Shown here: one piece after another, positions 25,980 to 35,561 of the stretch
Layout of the letters: each line of letters starts with the position of its first letter
Position numbering within the stretch: position 1 is the stretch's first letter
Source of the DNA: Tautonia sociabilis
GTDB lineage: Bacteria; Planctomycetota; Planctomycetia; Isosphaerales; Isosphaeraceae
Direction: 5' to 3'
NCBI RefSeq assembly: GCF_003977685.1
Contig: NZ_RYZH01000024.1
Span: 34,478-98,477 of the forward strand
Length of the DNA: 64,000 nucleotides
The notes under the pieces: model-generated
Told to the model about the DNA's origin: nothing
The model's database searches: none
The model's input: the letters and a program-made list of their open reading frames with translations, nothing else
Position numbers and translations under genes: made by a program

Positions 25980-26650
25980 TGGCCGCCGCCGGCACCGATT
26001 CGAGCCCGGGAGGAGGCGTTGGTCAGCGACCTTCCCAGCAGGCCCGCCCCCAGCGCTCCGGCGGCCAGGCCGGTGATCCCCCCCCGGAACAGCCCCGCCA
26101 GCAGCAGCGCGCCTCCGGTCGAGCCGGCGAGCAGGCGGATGCCGGGGGGCCAGTCCCGCTGCCAGGGATCGAGGCTCGGGCCCACGCGACGGCGCACCTT
26201 GCCCCCCTGGAGGGCCGGGTGTCGGGTCGTGATCGGGTGCGGGTCGAGGCGGTCGACCACGGAACGCACGCCCCGGGTCATCGCCGTGGCGGCCAGCAGC
26301 GGCCCCAGCTCATCGGCGAAGACCGGGCCGGAGAGCGTCGCCCGGCCGTCGCTGACCGAAACCTCGATCGCCCTTGGGTGCGAGACCACCCGACCCAGGG
26401 CTGCCCGGATTCGCTCGGCCACGACCGAGTCCGGAGCCCCGTCGGGCGTGATCATCGCCCAGGACTCCGAGGCCAGCCCCTGGACCCGGTTGCTCAGGTC
26501 GCGCGCCGCCTTGTGCGAGAACGTGTCGATCTCGTGCCTGCGATGCTCGATCTGGTCCCTCACCCGAGCCCGACGCCGTCGCCCGCAGTCGGGGTCCAGG
26601 TAATACATCAGCCCGGCGCCGAGGCCCAGCAGTGTGAGTCCCCTCATCAT
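25871..26650 (-). CDS. BON-domain membrane-associated protein, probably 3'-truncated by frameshift
   Basis: A 259-residue open frame. It opens with a short membrane-anchoring segment and motif (MMRGLTLLGLGAGLMYYLDP, then DCGRRRRARVRDQ) found in many BON/SRPBCC proteins. A BON (phospholipid-binding) domain follows at about residues 75-140: ERIRAALGRVVSHPRAIEVS, VSDGRATLSGPV, RGVRSVVDRLDPHP. Then comes a Gly/Ala/Leu hydrophobic stretch (about 175-215; LLAGLFRGGITGLAAGALGA). The last roughly 35 residues (after SLTNASSRARIGAGGG) look like out-of-frame translation, because the adjoining frame carries the SRPBCC domain. The intact ancestor was probably a single envelope-stress or membrane-associated protein. 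M1 or M2 could be the start. Confidence 0.6.
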   Translation of the reverse strand: MMRGLTLLGLGAGLMYYLDPDCGRRRRARVRDQIEHRRHEIDTFSHKAARDLSNRVQGLASESWAMITPDGAPDSVVAERIRAALGRVVSHPRAIEVSVSDGRATLSGPVFADELGPLLAATAMTRGVRSVVDRLDPHPITTRHPALQGGKVRRRVGPSLDPWQRDWPPGIRLLAGSTGGALLLAGLFRGGITGLAAGALGAGLLGRSLTNASSRARIGAGGGQARPTMRTLRRSCPTSEASAGWEPGPGGGRRSDQGA

Positions 26651-26852
26651 CGTCTGTCCCGGCCTCGCCCCGATCGGGAGCCTGCCGGCCCCCTCGGGTG
26701 GTCTGGCCGTCCTCCTCCGGTTCCGTGTGGTTGGTCCGCTTCAGCCGATCCGAGGAGGGAGCTATGCAGGGTGTGTGCCGAAACGGCCGGGGGCGGGCGG
26801 GCCCGAGGGGGAGCCGGGCCGCCCTCTCGCCTGCCGTCCCCCGCCTTCGGGA

Positions 26853-28175
26853 TCAGAGATCCGGCATCAAGAGCCGGATCAGCAGGATGACCGCGATCGT
26901 GATGATCCCCCACACCGCCATCGAGATCATCGCCATCCGCACCGGGGTCGACAGCCTCGGCGCCGATTTCCGCCGGACCTGGGACGGCTCCGAGAGGCCG
27001 GAGGAACCCCCCGGCGGGGACGGAGGAGCGGGAGCGGGGGAGGCCCTGCCGGGCTGAGGTGCCGAGTCGCCGGCTGGGGGCTCGGCCTCCGCCGGGGGGG
27101 CGTCGCCCGATTCGAGCCACCTCGAGAGGGCGGAGGCGAAGTCTCCGATGGTCGAGTAGCGGTCTTCCGGCCGTCGCGACAGGGCTCGCAGGCAGATCGT
27201 CTCCAGCGCCGGGGAGAGGTCGGGCCGGAAGTGCCGGGGGGAGGGCGGGTCGCTCTCGATCTTCCGGTAGATGACCACGTGAGACGGCCCCTGGAACGGC
27301 CGATGCCCGCAGAGCAGCTCGAAGAGGACCACCCCCAGGCTGTACTGGTCGCAGGCCGGCGGCACGTCTCCCTGGATGCCGGCGGCGACCTCCGGCGCCA
27401 TGTAGCCGGGGGTGCCCATGATCGTCCCCACCTCGGTGATCGTCGTGCTGCTGGGCCCTCGGTGTTGGGCCAGGCCGAAGTCGGCAAGCAGGACCTCGCC
27501 GGCGGCGTCGATGAGCACGTTCGAGGGTTTCACGTCTCGGTGGACGATCCCCAGCTCATGCGCGTGATCCAGGGCCTCGGCCAGGTCTCGGGCGATCTCG
27601 GCGGCCCTTCGAGCGGGCAGGGGCCCTTCGGCCAGCAGGTCGGCCAGCGTGGAGCCGGGCACGTAGGCCGAGGCGATGTAGTACCTCCCCTCGTCGTCCT
27701 TGCCGGCGTCGAAGACCGGCACGATGTGGCCGTGCCGCAGCTTGCCGGCGGCCCGGGCTTCTCGGAGGAAGCGCTCGATCGCCGAGGGGGCCTCCAGCAC
27801 TCCGGCGTGGGGGACCTTCAGGGCGACGTCCCGGTCGAGTTGCGGGTCGTACGCGCGATAGACCGCGCCGAACGCCCCTCGGCCGATCTCTCGCTTGATC
27901 CGGTAGCGGCCGACCCCCAGCGGCAGGCTCTCCTCGGGGCGGGAGCGGGCCTCGGCCCCCTCGGCCAGGGTGGTCAGCTCCAGGGTCTCCGACGACCCGC
28001 TCCGGCCCGAGCCGGGGCGCACTTCGCGGTCGGCCGCCGAGGCGAGCTCGGTTTCGGCGGCGATCGTGTTCCGCTCACCGCAGACCGGGCAGCGGACGGC
28101 CTGGCCCGCCAGCGTGTCGTCGAAGCGGTGGATTCGCCCGCACGACGGGTTCGGGCAGCGGACGGTCACGGGCAT
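26853..28175 (-). CDS. Ser/Thr protein kinase with N-terminal zinc ribbon and C-terminal membrane anchor
   Basis: A 440-residue Hanks-type kinase. The N-terminal zinc ribbon has C7-C12 and C29-C32 (CPNPSC, CPVC). The kinase domain spans about residues 90-360: P-loop GRGAFGAVY, VALKVP lysine, catalytic HRDVKPSN, DFG in LLADFGLAQ, and the activation region GTPGYMAPE. A Pro-rich linker is followed by a single C-terminal membrane helix (AMISMAVWGIITIAVILLIR), leaving almost nothing outside. This topology, with a zinc ribbon and a tail anchor but no sensor domain, is common in planctomycetes. The ATG at 28175 precedes the zinc ribbon directly. The gene is monocistronic. Its targets are unknown. 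Confidence 0.92.
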   Translation of the reverse strand: MPVTVRCPNPSCGRIHRFDDTLAGQAVRCPVCGERNTIAAETELASAADREVRPGSGRSGSSETLELTTLAEGAEARSRPEESLPLGVGRYRIKREIGRGAFGAVYRAYDPQLDRDVALKVPHAGVLEAPSAIERFLREARAAGKLRHGHIVPVFDAGKDDEGRYYIASAYVPGSTLADLLAEGPLPARRAAEIARDLAEALDHAHELGIVHRDVKPSNVLIDAAGEVLLADFGLAQHRGPSSTTITEVGTIMGTPGYMAPEVAAGIQGDVPPACDQYSLGVVLFELLCGHRPFQGPSHVVIYRKIESDPPSPRHFRPDLSPALETICLRALSRRPEDRYSTIGDFASALSRWLESGDAPPAEAEPPAGDSAPQPGRASPAPAPPSPPGGSSGLSEPSQVRRKSAPRLSTPVRMAMISMAVWGIITIAVILLIRLLMPDL

Positions 28176-28374
28176 CGGGGGGGTTCCGTCGGCTCGGGCC
28201 GGAAGCCGGGGCGCGTCGAGCAGGCCCCTCCGCCCGCCGACCCGCGCCGTCGGCGGCGGACCATCATCGGTTATCGTATCGTTCTCCCTCGGCTCGTGAC
28301 CACCGCCGGATGCCCGGCCCTCCCGGTCGGTCGGGCCGCCCCGGATGAGGAGCGAAGGGGGATCCCCCCCGGGC

Positions 28375-30027
28375 TCACGGGCCCCGGAACATGTTCCAGA
28401 GCAGCCACGCTCCGAGGATGACGGCGATTGAGTACCCCGCCAGCCCCAGCGCCAGCCAGCCGACGTCGGCGGCGATGATCAGCGACGAGCCGACGATCAG
28501 GCCCGCGATCACGATTCCCGCCGCCAGCGAGTTCCCCGTCCTCGTCAGCTCCCGGACGAGCTGCTCGAACCGGTTCAGGTCGAACGTCACCCGAAGCTCG
28601 CCGCGCTTGATCGACTCCAGCGACTGCCCCAGCACCTCCGGCAGCAGCGTGGCCACCTTCTGCACGTCCTCGGCTGTCCGGCCTGCCGAGCTGAGCAGCC
28701 GCCAGGGGCTGTACCGCTTCCTCGTCAGCTCGGCGACGTAGGGCCGAGCGTGCGAGGCGATGTCGAAGTGCGGGTCCAGGTGGCGGCCGACGCTCTCGAT
28801 CGTGATCAGGGACCGGATCAGCAGCATCAGGTCGGGAGGCAGCCTCAGGTGGTGCGACCGGATCAGCGCCACCAGCTCGCCGAGCAGCCGGGTCAGGTCG
28901 ATCGAGTCGAGCGTCAGCTCCGAATACGTGAGCACCATCTCGCCGACGTCGCGCCGCAGGCCGCGGTAGTCGACCCCCTCGCCGCTGATCTCCAGCTCGT
29001 TGAGGGCCCGCATGACGCGGTCGGTGTCCTGGGCCATCAGGCCGAGCAGCAGGTCGGCGATCCGCTCCCGGGTCGGCAGGTCGAGCTGCCCGAACAGGCC
29101 GTAGTCGAGCTGGGCGATCACGCCTCCGGCCATCACCCGGATGTTCCCCGGGTGCGGGTCGGCGTGGAAGAGCCCGTGGGTGAAGATCTGCCTGGCCAGG
29201 AGGTTCCCGCCTCGGGAGGCGATGTCCCTGGGATCCAGGCCCATCTGGCGGATGCCGTCCAGGTCATCGACCCGAACGCCGTCGATCCGCTCCATGGTCA
29301 GGACCCGGCCGGTCGACAGGGCGTCGATCGCCTCGGGCACCCGGACGAACGGCATCCCCGCCTGCTGGAGCCGGCAGCGTTCCATGGTGCGGCGCTCGGC
29401 GTTGAGGTCCAGCTCCCGCTTCAGGCTCCGCTCGAACTCCTTGGCCAGCGCCACCGGCCGGGCGGCCGCCAGCCAGGGGATTCGGCGCTCGGCCAGGTGG
29501 GCCAGGTTGCGGAGGATGTCCAGGTCGGCCTGCACGACCTTCTCGATGCCTGGTCGTCGGATCTTCAGCACCACCGGCCGGCCGTCGGGCAGGGTCGCGG
29601 CGTGCACCTGGGAGATCGAGGCCGAGGCCAGCGGCCTGGGGTCGATCCAGGAGAAGAGCCGCTCCGGGTCCCCCAGGTCGGCCCGGAGGATCGCCTCGGC
29701 CTCCTCGAAGGGGAAGGGGCGGACCTCGTCCCGCAGCAGGCTCAGCTCTCGGATGTAGGGGTCGGGCAGCACGTCGGGCCGCCCGCTGAGGAGCTGGCCG
29801 AGCTTCACGAACGTCGGCCCCAGGTCCTCGCAGACCATCCTCAGCCGCTGGGGACGGTCGGCCGGAGGGATGTTGTCCTCCCCCAGCGCGAGGTTCTCCA
29901 GCGGCCGGACGATCCCCTCCAGGTGGATCGCCGAGACGATGTCCTGGTAGCCGTATCGGATCAGGGTGGCCAGGATCTGGCGGTAGCGCGGCAGGTCGCG
30001 CAGGTGGCCGACGGTTTCTCGGAGCAA
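28375..30027 (-). CDS. ABC1/UbiB-family atypical kinase
   Basis: A 550-residue membrane-anchored member of the ABC1/ADCK/UbiB family of atypical kinases/ATPases linked to isoprenoid quinone metabolism. The signature KxGQ is present as TFVKLGQLLSGRPD. The Ala-rich nucleotide loop is LASASISQVHAA, the ATP-lysine region VVLKIRRPGI, the catalytic part HADPHPGN, and the metal aspartate LDYGLFG. Two C-terminal membrane helices follow (SLAAGIVIAGLIVGSSLIIA and WLALGLAGYSIAVILGAWLL). UbiB proper serves ubiquinone; this organism seems to make menaquinone by the futalosine route, so the role here may be in menaquinone or lipid handling. I therefore leave the symbol blank. The start at 30027 fits the family N-terminus. 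Confidence 0.9.
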   Translation of the reverse strand: MLRETVGHLRDLPRYRQILATLIRYGYQDIVSAIHLEGIVRPLENLALGEDNIPPADRPQRLRMVCEDLGPTFVKLGQLLSGRPDVLPDPYIRELSLLRDEVRPFPFEEAEAILRADLGDPERLFSWIDPRPLASASISQVHAATLPDGRPVVLKIRRPGIEKVVQADLDILRNLAHLAERRIPWLAAARPVALAKEFERSLKRELDLNAERRTMERCRLQQAGMPFVRVPEAIDALSTGRVLTMERIDGVRVDDLDGIRQMGLDPRDIASRGGNLLARQIFTHGLFHADPHPGNIRVMAGGVIAQLDYGLFGQLDLPTRERIADLLLGLMAQDTDRVMRALNELEISGEGVDYRGLRRDVGEMVLTYSELTLDSIDLTRLLGELVALIRSHHLRLPPDLMLLIRSLITIESVGRHLDPHFDIASHARPYVAELTRKRYSPWRLLSSAGRTAEDVQKVATLLPEVLGQSLESIKRGELRVTFDLNRFEQLVRELTRTGNSLAAGIVIAGLIVGSSLIIAADVGWLALGLAGYSIAVILGAWLLWNMFRGP

Positions 30028-30153
30028 CGGGCGGCGTCCTCTTCGGGAATCGACTCGTCCGATCCGGGCCCCGGCCCGTCCGCCTCGCCAGCCTACCCGA
30101 CCGCCGATCTCCCGCTCAAGCCAGGCGCGCTCCCCCCGCCCTGGAGGCCGGGG

Positions 30154-30183
30154 TTGTGGGTCGGAGCCCCCTCGGATTAAGAT
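30154..30183 (+). promoter_or_regulatory. Predicted promoter for the 109-aa protein gene
   Basis: TTGTGG (30154-30159) and TAAGAT (30178-30183) with an 18-bp spacer, about 70 bp before the ATG at 30254. Confidence 0.45.
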
Positions 30184-30253
30184 GGGATCCGCCTGATGTC
30201 CCCTCGGCAGACTGCCGTCGGGACGAACTGGCCCGAAACCCTGGGATGACCTA

Positions 30254-30583
30254 ATGCCCGTCGATCAATCCGTCGAATCGCCCGTCCGGGTCATCAGCGA
30301 CGCTGACGACTTGGCCGAGGCTCGGCTGGGAGCCGTCGGCTTCATCTTCCACGGTACGGTCCCCGAACCCGACGGCCCCCGCAAGGCCGTCCGAGCGACC
30401 ACCAACCTGCTCCACTTCGCCCGCTGCCCCAAGCTCGACCGGGGCCAGAACGACCCCGACCAGATCTGGTTCCGCACCATCCGGGTGGCCAAGCGGCACC
30501 TCGATGAGGTCGTCGGCGCCGGCCGCTGGAAATGGTGCAAGCACTGCCAGCAGGAAGTGACCCAGCGCCTCCTCAACGAGTGA
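30254..30583 (+). CDS. Small Cys-containing hypothetical protein
   Basis: A 109-residue cytoplasmic protein I do not recognise. It starts MPVDQSVESPVRVISDADDL and has a Cys-Pro in LLHFARCPKLDRG and a CxxC near the end (KWCKHCQQE), so it may bind zinc through three cysteines and a histidine. The middle part is basic with WFRTIRVAKRHLDEVV, suggesting a helix that could contact nucleic acid. A promoter is predicted at 30154-30183. It is convergent with the giant exported-protein gene and divergent from the UbiB-like gene. The zinc role is inferred only from Cys spacing. Confidence 0.65.
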   Translation: MPVDQSVESPVRVISDADDLAEARLGAVGFIFHGTVPEPDGPRKAVRATTNLLHFARCPKLDRGQNDPDQIWFRTIRVAKRHLDEVVGAGRWKWCKHCQQEVTQRLLNE

Positions 30584-30689
30584 CCGCCCGGCCCGCCCCC
30601 GGCCTCCTCGTCCCGATCGTCTCGGTCGACGGCGGAGCCGGGGTCGGCGATTGGCGATCGGCTCGCTCCTCCCGGAGCACCCCGGCGCC

Positions 30690-33600
30690 TCAGCCCCCGA
30701 CCGCCGTCGGGGACGACCCCCGCCCGGCCGGCTCGGCGAGGGTCCGGAGCTTCGGGACGGATCGTGGCCGGATGCGTACCGATGCCGATCGGGCTCGGAG
30801 CGCCGCCGCCCGATCCTCCATCGCCCGACGCTGGGCGAGCTGACGCTGCCGCTGCGCCTCCCGGATCGTCGCCAACCGATCCTGCCAGGACACCCTCGCC
30901 GATCGTCCCGCCGCCGCGGCGGTCGCTCGCGAGCCCCGGGGAGAGTCAGTCGACGGCCCCGCTCCCGGATGCTCAACCGAGGTCGCCTGGTCCCCGGAGG
31001 ACGAGGCGGGCGAGAGGGCCGCGATCGGCGCCTGAGAGGCCGTCGCCCGCTTCGGGTCGACCGGCCCGCCGTCGATCGTGACGCCGACGGTCGTGCCATC
31101 GTCGAAGAACAGGCGGACGAAGTACGACCGCCCCGACTCGAGCTGATACGGCTGGATGTAGAACTCCGCCCGATCCGACCCCGGCGCCCGCACCATCGCG
31201 GCCTTCCAGTACGGGCCGCCGGCCACGTTGTACTGCCAGATGCCGCTCCCCCACCCTCGGATCTCGGCCGAGGTGATCGCCCGGTCGGTCGGTAGGCCGG
31301 TGATGGCGATCGCCACATCCTGGATGCCGTCGCTTCCCGTCCGGTCGGTCCAGGGGCCGACCAGATCCACCCCCGTCCGCTGCCCCAGCCACGAGCCGAC
31401 CGGAGCCGGCATCGCGGCCACGATCACCGCCTCGGCTCCGATGTTTCCCGCCGCGTCGATCGCCCTCACCGACACCGGCGTCGGGGCGAACGGCAGCCCT
31501 CGGGCCCGGAACGAGGTCGCTCCGACCAGCGGGATGGTCGGGCCCGACCCGACCCGGTAGGTGTACTCCACCGCGCCGTCCGTCCGATCGAACCGGAACC
31601 GCCCGGGGGCTTCCTGGAGCAGCCCCGACACCGCTCCCGGAGCGGTGGCGTCGATCGTCACCGTCGACGGCGGCCCGGTCGTCTCGTTGCCGGCCGAGTC
31701 GATCCGCTTCAGGGAGAAGGTGTATGAGCCGTCGGCCAGCGGGCCTCCGGATCGCAAGGTGCCCGACCCGACGATGCGATCGACCTCGACGCCGTCCCGC
31801 AGCAGCGCGAGCACGTCCGCGTTGTCGATAACCGCCTGGAACGTCGGCGAGGTCCACCGGGTCAGCCCGTCGACGCTCGAGACTCCCGAGTCCTGCCCCG
31901 GCCCGAGGCGGGCGACGACCGCCGCCGGCGGCGTCGTGTCGATCGTCACGGCGATCGTCGCGCCGATCGTCGCGTTGCCGGCCAGGTCGGTTCGGCGGAC
32001 GGCGATCGCATAGCTCCCGTCGGCCAGTGGGGACGTCGGCCGGAGCGTCCCCGGCCCGGTTCGACGGGCCAGCACCCGCCCTTCGGGCAGCAGGATGAGC
32101 TCCATCGTCTCGGTCGGATCGCCGTCGACCTCGAAGCTCGGCGCCGCGATCCGGGTCAGGCCGTCCGAGGAGGACCTCCCGGTGTCCTGCCCCGGTCCGA
32201 GCCTCGGCGAGAGGGGAGTCGGGGCCGTCGAGTCGATCGTGATGGTCGTCTCGGGGCCGATCGTCGCGTTCCCCGCGCGGTCGACCCGCCGGATCGCGAG
32301 GGAATGCGTCCCATCCGGCAGCGGCGAGGTCGGTTGGATCGCCCCCGGGCCGACCCGTCGGCCCAGCTCCTTGCCGTCGGGCAGGAGCACCAGGATCAGC
32401 GTGTCGGTCGGATCGCCGTCGGCCAGCAGCACCGGCGAGGAGAGCGACGTCACCCGGTCGGCCGACGACGCCCCGGTGTCTTGCCCTGGCCCCAGTCGGG
32501 GAGACACCGCCGCCGGCGCCGTCGAGTCCAGCCGGAACGAGAACGACGCCTCCGGTCCCGGTCGGCCGAAGTCGTCGATTCCCCGGACGAACACGGTGAC
32601 CGGCCCGTCGGACAGCCCTTCCGGCAAGAACCCGCTCGCGGAGGACACCCGGCGGTACGACGCCTGCCCGTCCAGCCGATACTCCAGCCCGACGGCCCAG
32701 CCCGGCTGGTCGAGCGCGATCCGGGGATCCGCCGTCTCGCCGTCCGAGGCGCTCGCCCCGGTGTCCGCCAGCAGCCGGAGCCCTGTCGGGGAGGGAAGCG
32801 GCTGGGCCGGCAGGGCGAAAGATGCCGATGTGGCGATCTGGTTATTGTAAACCAGTTTGGTCCCGACGACTCCCGGCCCGGCCCCGTACCCCGGCGGCAG
32901 CTTCACCACGTTTCCGGTCGCGGTGATCCTCGTCTCGGTCGGGTCGAGCGTCCGGGAATCTCCCAGCGTCATCGCCGCCGGGGCCGAGGAGACGCCCCAT
33001 CGCTCGAAGTAGCTCGGCGACCAGGAGAACAGGGTGTCGACGATGGTGATGTCGACATACGTCCGGCCCCGGGTGCTCTTCGAGTTCGGATACCGCACCG
33101 GGCCGGCGTCCAGGCCTCCCTGGCTATCCTGGATCGTGTTGCCCTGGAAGGTCACGCCGAAGACCGGCGTCGGGGTCCATCCCCAGTGAACCGTCCGTTC
33201 CGAGGAGGCCGCGTCGATCCTCACGTCCGTCCCGCCGAGGAAGCGGTTGCCGACGACATCGATGCCGAACTGGGCCCCCGCCAGCACCAGGGGAGAGGCG
33301 ATCGTGCTCCCCCTGAGGTCCACCTCGTTGTCCCGGAAGGTGGAGTTGAGGAAGGCGCCGGATACCGAGACGGCATCGATCGGTACGTCGGTCGGCAGCG
33401 GGCGGTCGAGCAGCAAGGTCTTCTGGTCGATCACCTGCGCCACCCGCCGCCACTCTCCCGCCAACGGGCCGGAGAGGACGGCGACCACGTCGCCAGACCG
33501 GATCGCCTCCCCCTGCGGGGTGGGGATCTGGAGGATCGTCCCGCCGGCCGAGAGGGCCAGCGGCTTCCCCTCGAAGTTCACCCGGTACGCCTCGGTCAGG

Positions 33601-35561
33601 ATCACCTCGGGCGCGTTCGGGTGCGGCCGCGGGTCGTCCTCTCGGGCGCCGATCCCGGAGATCCGGTTCCCCTCGACCAGGATGTCGGACCCGTTTTGCG
33701 TCAGGACCAGGAAGCGGTACGTTTTGCCCGAGCCGGGCAGAGGGGAGGCCACGTTGTCTCGCACGATCACGTCGTGCGCGTAGCTCATCGCGAACACGTC
33801 ATAGACGAAGGTTCCGGGCATCGCCCCGAGGTACGTGTTCCCCGAGAATTCCCAGGGGCCGCCAAAGGCTCGGATCGAACCCCCGCGCAACCGGCAGCCG
33901 ACCACCCTGCCGTCCTCGGCCGAGACGAGGTTGGCCAGCATCACCGACTGCTCCGGGGTCGCCCCCGTCGCCGAGGCCGGCGGCCCTTCCAGGTCGAGGT
34001 TCGAGAGGGTCAGGTTCACCTTGGTCGAGCCGACGCTCTGGGTCCGGATGTCGGTCGAGGCGATCACCGCGGGCTCGAACGGGAAGGACGAATCCCAGCG
34101 CACCGGGCCGTCGAAGCGGACGGCGAAGCCGTCGAGCGTGGTATTGCCGGAATGGATGAGGATCGCCGAGGCCCAGGGAGCCGCCTCCGACGGCTGAGAG
34201 AAGCGGAGCGTCGCTCCCGGCTCGCCGGTGATCGTCACCGGATGGTTCAGCACCAGGGGCTTCGACAGCCGGTAGTCCCCCGGCGAGAGCACCACGGTCC
34301 CGTTCGCGTCGACCAGGGCCTGCAGGTCGTCCCCGGGGCGGGCGACGGTCGTCGAGGCCGATGGCCTCGGGGCCCGGAGGCTCGAGTCGGCCGGACCGCC
34401 CTCGAAGCGGACGATCGAGAAGGTGCCGTCGTCGAAGGCCAGACGCAGGGTCATCGTCGTCCCCTGCTCGTCCCCTTGCGGCGCGAAGGCGGCCGAGGCC
34501 CGGGTCGGGTCGTTCGAGTCCCGGCGGACGGCCAGCGGCAAGGAGGAGGGCTCGACCTCGATCGGGGAGCTCGCCGAGGCCTTGTACGCCCAGGTGACCG
34601 CCCGATCCGAGCCGGAAAGCGCCGCCCCCACGATCGTCCGGCCCGGCGGCAGGCCCTCCAGCGACAGGCCGACCGCCCCCAGCCCGGCCACCGGGTCATC
34701 GGTCTGTCCGAGCCACCGGGCGGCGATCGCGTCGGTCCGGATCGGGACCGCCGGCGCCGGCGCCACGGGACGGCTCGGATCGGTCGGGCCAGCGACGACA
34801 TCGACGATGTCCAGCGTCCCGTTGGCGTAGGTGATCGTCAGCGTCAGCGGCATCCCGGCCAGGTCGCGATCGGGCTGGACATAGAGCCGGCCGACCTTCG
34901 GGTCCGTCGCGTCCCGGATCAGCTCCGCGTTGTCATATCCCCGGGGGTTGGCCCCCGACTGCCAGGCCACGCCGTCCACTCCCCTGACGTCGATCGAGGT
35001 GATCTCCAGGCCCGCGGTCAGGTTCGCCAGCGCGATCACCGCGTCCTGCAACCCGTCCGGCCCGACCGAGGGGCCTCTCCCCACCCGGTCCGAACCGTCC
35101 AGCCCAATCCAGGACGGCTTCGCCGACGCCTCGGGCATCCGCAACGTGGGATCGGCCACGCCGCCGGGAAAGGAGACGAGCACCGTCGACCCATCGTCGA
35201 ACCACAGCCGCACCGAGAACGACCGGCCCACCTCCACCCGGTTCGGGTCGATGAACAGGTCCGCCCGCGACGACCCCGCCTCCCTCCGGAAGGCCGCCGC
35301 CCAGTAGGTGCCGTTGTACGACCAGATGTCTCCCCCGTAGCCCCTCACCTCGGCCGCGATCACGGTCCGGTCGGCCGGCAGGCCGTCCAGCGCGATGTGG
35401 ACGTCCTGGATCCCGTTCGGTCCCGGGGTGATCGACCGGCCGACGAAGTCGTGGCGATCCTGGCCGATCCAGGAGGCGGTCGGTTGCCCGGCGCTCAGCA
35501 GGTTCCGGGTTTCCAGTGCCTCGCAAGACGGACGGGCGGGTCGCTTCCGTTGCCTGTTCAT
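30690..35561 (-). CDS. Giant exported beta-helix/Ig-like protein with LEPR-XLL-type N-terminus
   Basis: A 1623-residue cell-surface or secreted protein. The N-terminus is basic and followed by CEALETRNLLSA (residues 13-24), a variant of the planctomycete LEPR-XLL motif that stands in place of a normal signal peptide. Residues about 30-395 hold three copies of a domain of about 115 residues (SWIGQDRHDFVG..., SWIGLDGSDRVG..., RWLGQTDDPVAG...); a fourth copy is at about 1388-1510 (SWLGQRTGVDLVG...). Residues about 400-905 form a right-handed beta-helix (DDLQALVDANGTVVLSPGDY; repeated turns such as NTTLDGFAV, EFSGNTYLG, DIVVGNRF-type). Residues about 1020-1313 are three tandem Ig-like repeats (SPRLGPGQDTG...DGSY...RAGNATIG). 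The tail is Arg/Gln-rich and coiled-coil-like. It is probably an adhesin or polysaccharide-contacting protein; no lyase active site could be identified. Confidence 0.82.
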   Translation of the reverse strand: MNRQRKRPARPSCEALETRNLLSAGQPTASWIGQDRHDFVGRSITPGPNGIQDVHIALDGLPADRTVIAAEVRGYGGDIWSYNGTYWAAAFRREAGSSRADLFIDPNRVEVGRSFSVRLWFDDGSTVLVSFPGGVADPTLRMPEASAKPSWIGLDGSDRVGRGPSVGPDGLQDAVIALANLTAGLEITSIDVRGVDGVAWQSGANPRGYDNAELIRDATDPKVGRLYVQPDRDLAGMPLTLTITYANGTLDIVDVVAGPTDPSRPVAPAPAVPIRTDAIAARWLGQTDDPVAGLGAVGLSLEGLPPGRTIVGAALSGSDRAVTWAYKASASSPIEVEPSSLPLAVRRDSNDPTRASAAFAPQGDEQGTTMTLRLAFDDGTFSIVRFEGGPADSSLRAPRPSASTTVARPGDDLQALVDANGTVVLSPGDYRLSKPLVLNHPVTITGEPGATLRFSQPSEAAPWASAILIHSGNTTLDGFAVRFDGPVRWDSSFPFEPAVIASTDIRTQSVGSTKVNLTLSNLDLEGPPASATGATPEQSVMLANLVSAEDGRVVGCRLRGGSIRAFGGPWEFSGNTYLGAMPGTFVYDVFAMSYAHDVIVRDNVASPLPGSGKTYRFLVLTQNGSDILVEGNRISGIGAREDDPRPHPNAPEVILTEAYRVNFEGKPLALSAGGTILQIPTPQGEAIRSGDVVAVLSGPLAGEWRRVAQVIDQKTLLLDRPLPTDVPIDAVSVSGAFLNSTFRDNEVDLRGSTIASPLVLAGAQFGIDVVGNRFLGGTDVRIDAASSERTVHWGWTPTPVFGVTFQGNTIQDSQGGLDAGPVRYPNSKSTRGRTYVDITIVDTLFSWSPSYFERWGVSSAPAAMTLGDSRTLDPTETRITATGNVVKLPPGYGAGPGVVGTKLVYNNQIATSASFALPAQPLPSPTGLRLLADTGASASDGETADPRIALDQPGWAVGLEYRLDGQASYRRVSSASGFLPEGLSDGPVTVFVRGIDDFGRPGPEASFSFRLDSTAPAAVSPRLGPGQDTGASSADRVTSLSSPVLLADGDPTDTLILVLLPDGKELGRRVGPGAIQPTSPLPDGTHSLAIRRVDRAGNATIGPETTITIDSTAPTPLSPRLGPGQDTGRSSSDGLTRIAAPSFEVDGDPTETMELILLPEGRVLARRTGPGTLRPTSPLADGSYAIAVRRTDLAGNATIGATIAVTIDTTPPAAVVARLGPGQDSGVSSVDGLTRWTSPTFQAVIDNADVLALLRDGVEVDRIVGSGTLRSGGPLADGSYTFSLKRIDSAGNETTGPPSTVTIDATAPGAVSGLLQEAPGRFRFDRTDGAVEYTYRVGSGPTIPLVGATSFRARGLPFAPTPVSVRAIDAAGNIGAEAVIVAAMPAPVGSWLGQRTGVDLVGPWTDRTGSDGIQDVAIAITGLPTDRAITSAEIRGWGSGIWQYNVAGGPYWKAAMVRAPGSDRAEFYIQPYQLESGRSYFVRLFFDDGTTVGVTIDGGPVDPKRATASQAPIAALSPASSSGDQATSVEHPGAGPSTDSPRGSRATAAAAGRSARVSWQDRLATIREAQRQRQLAQRRAMEDRAAALRARSASVRIRPRSVPKLRTLAEPAGRGSSPTAVGG

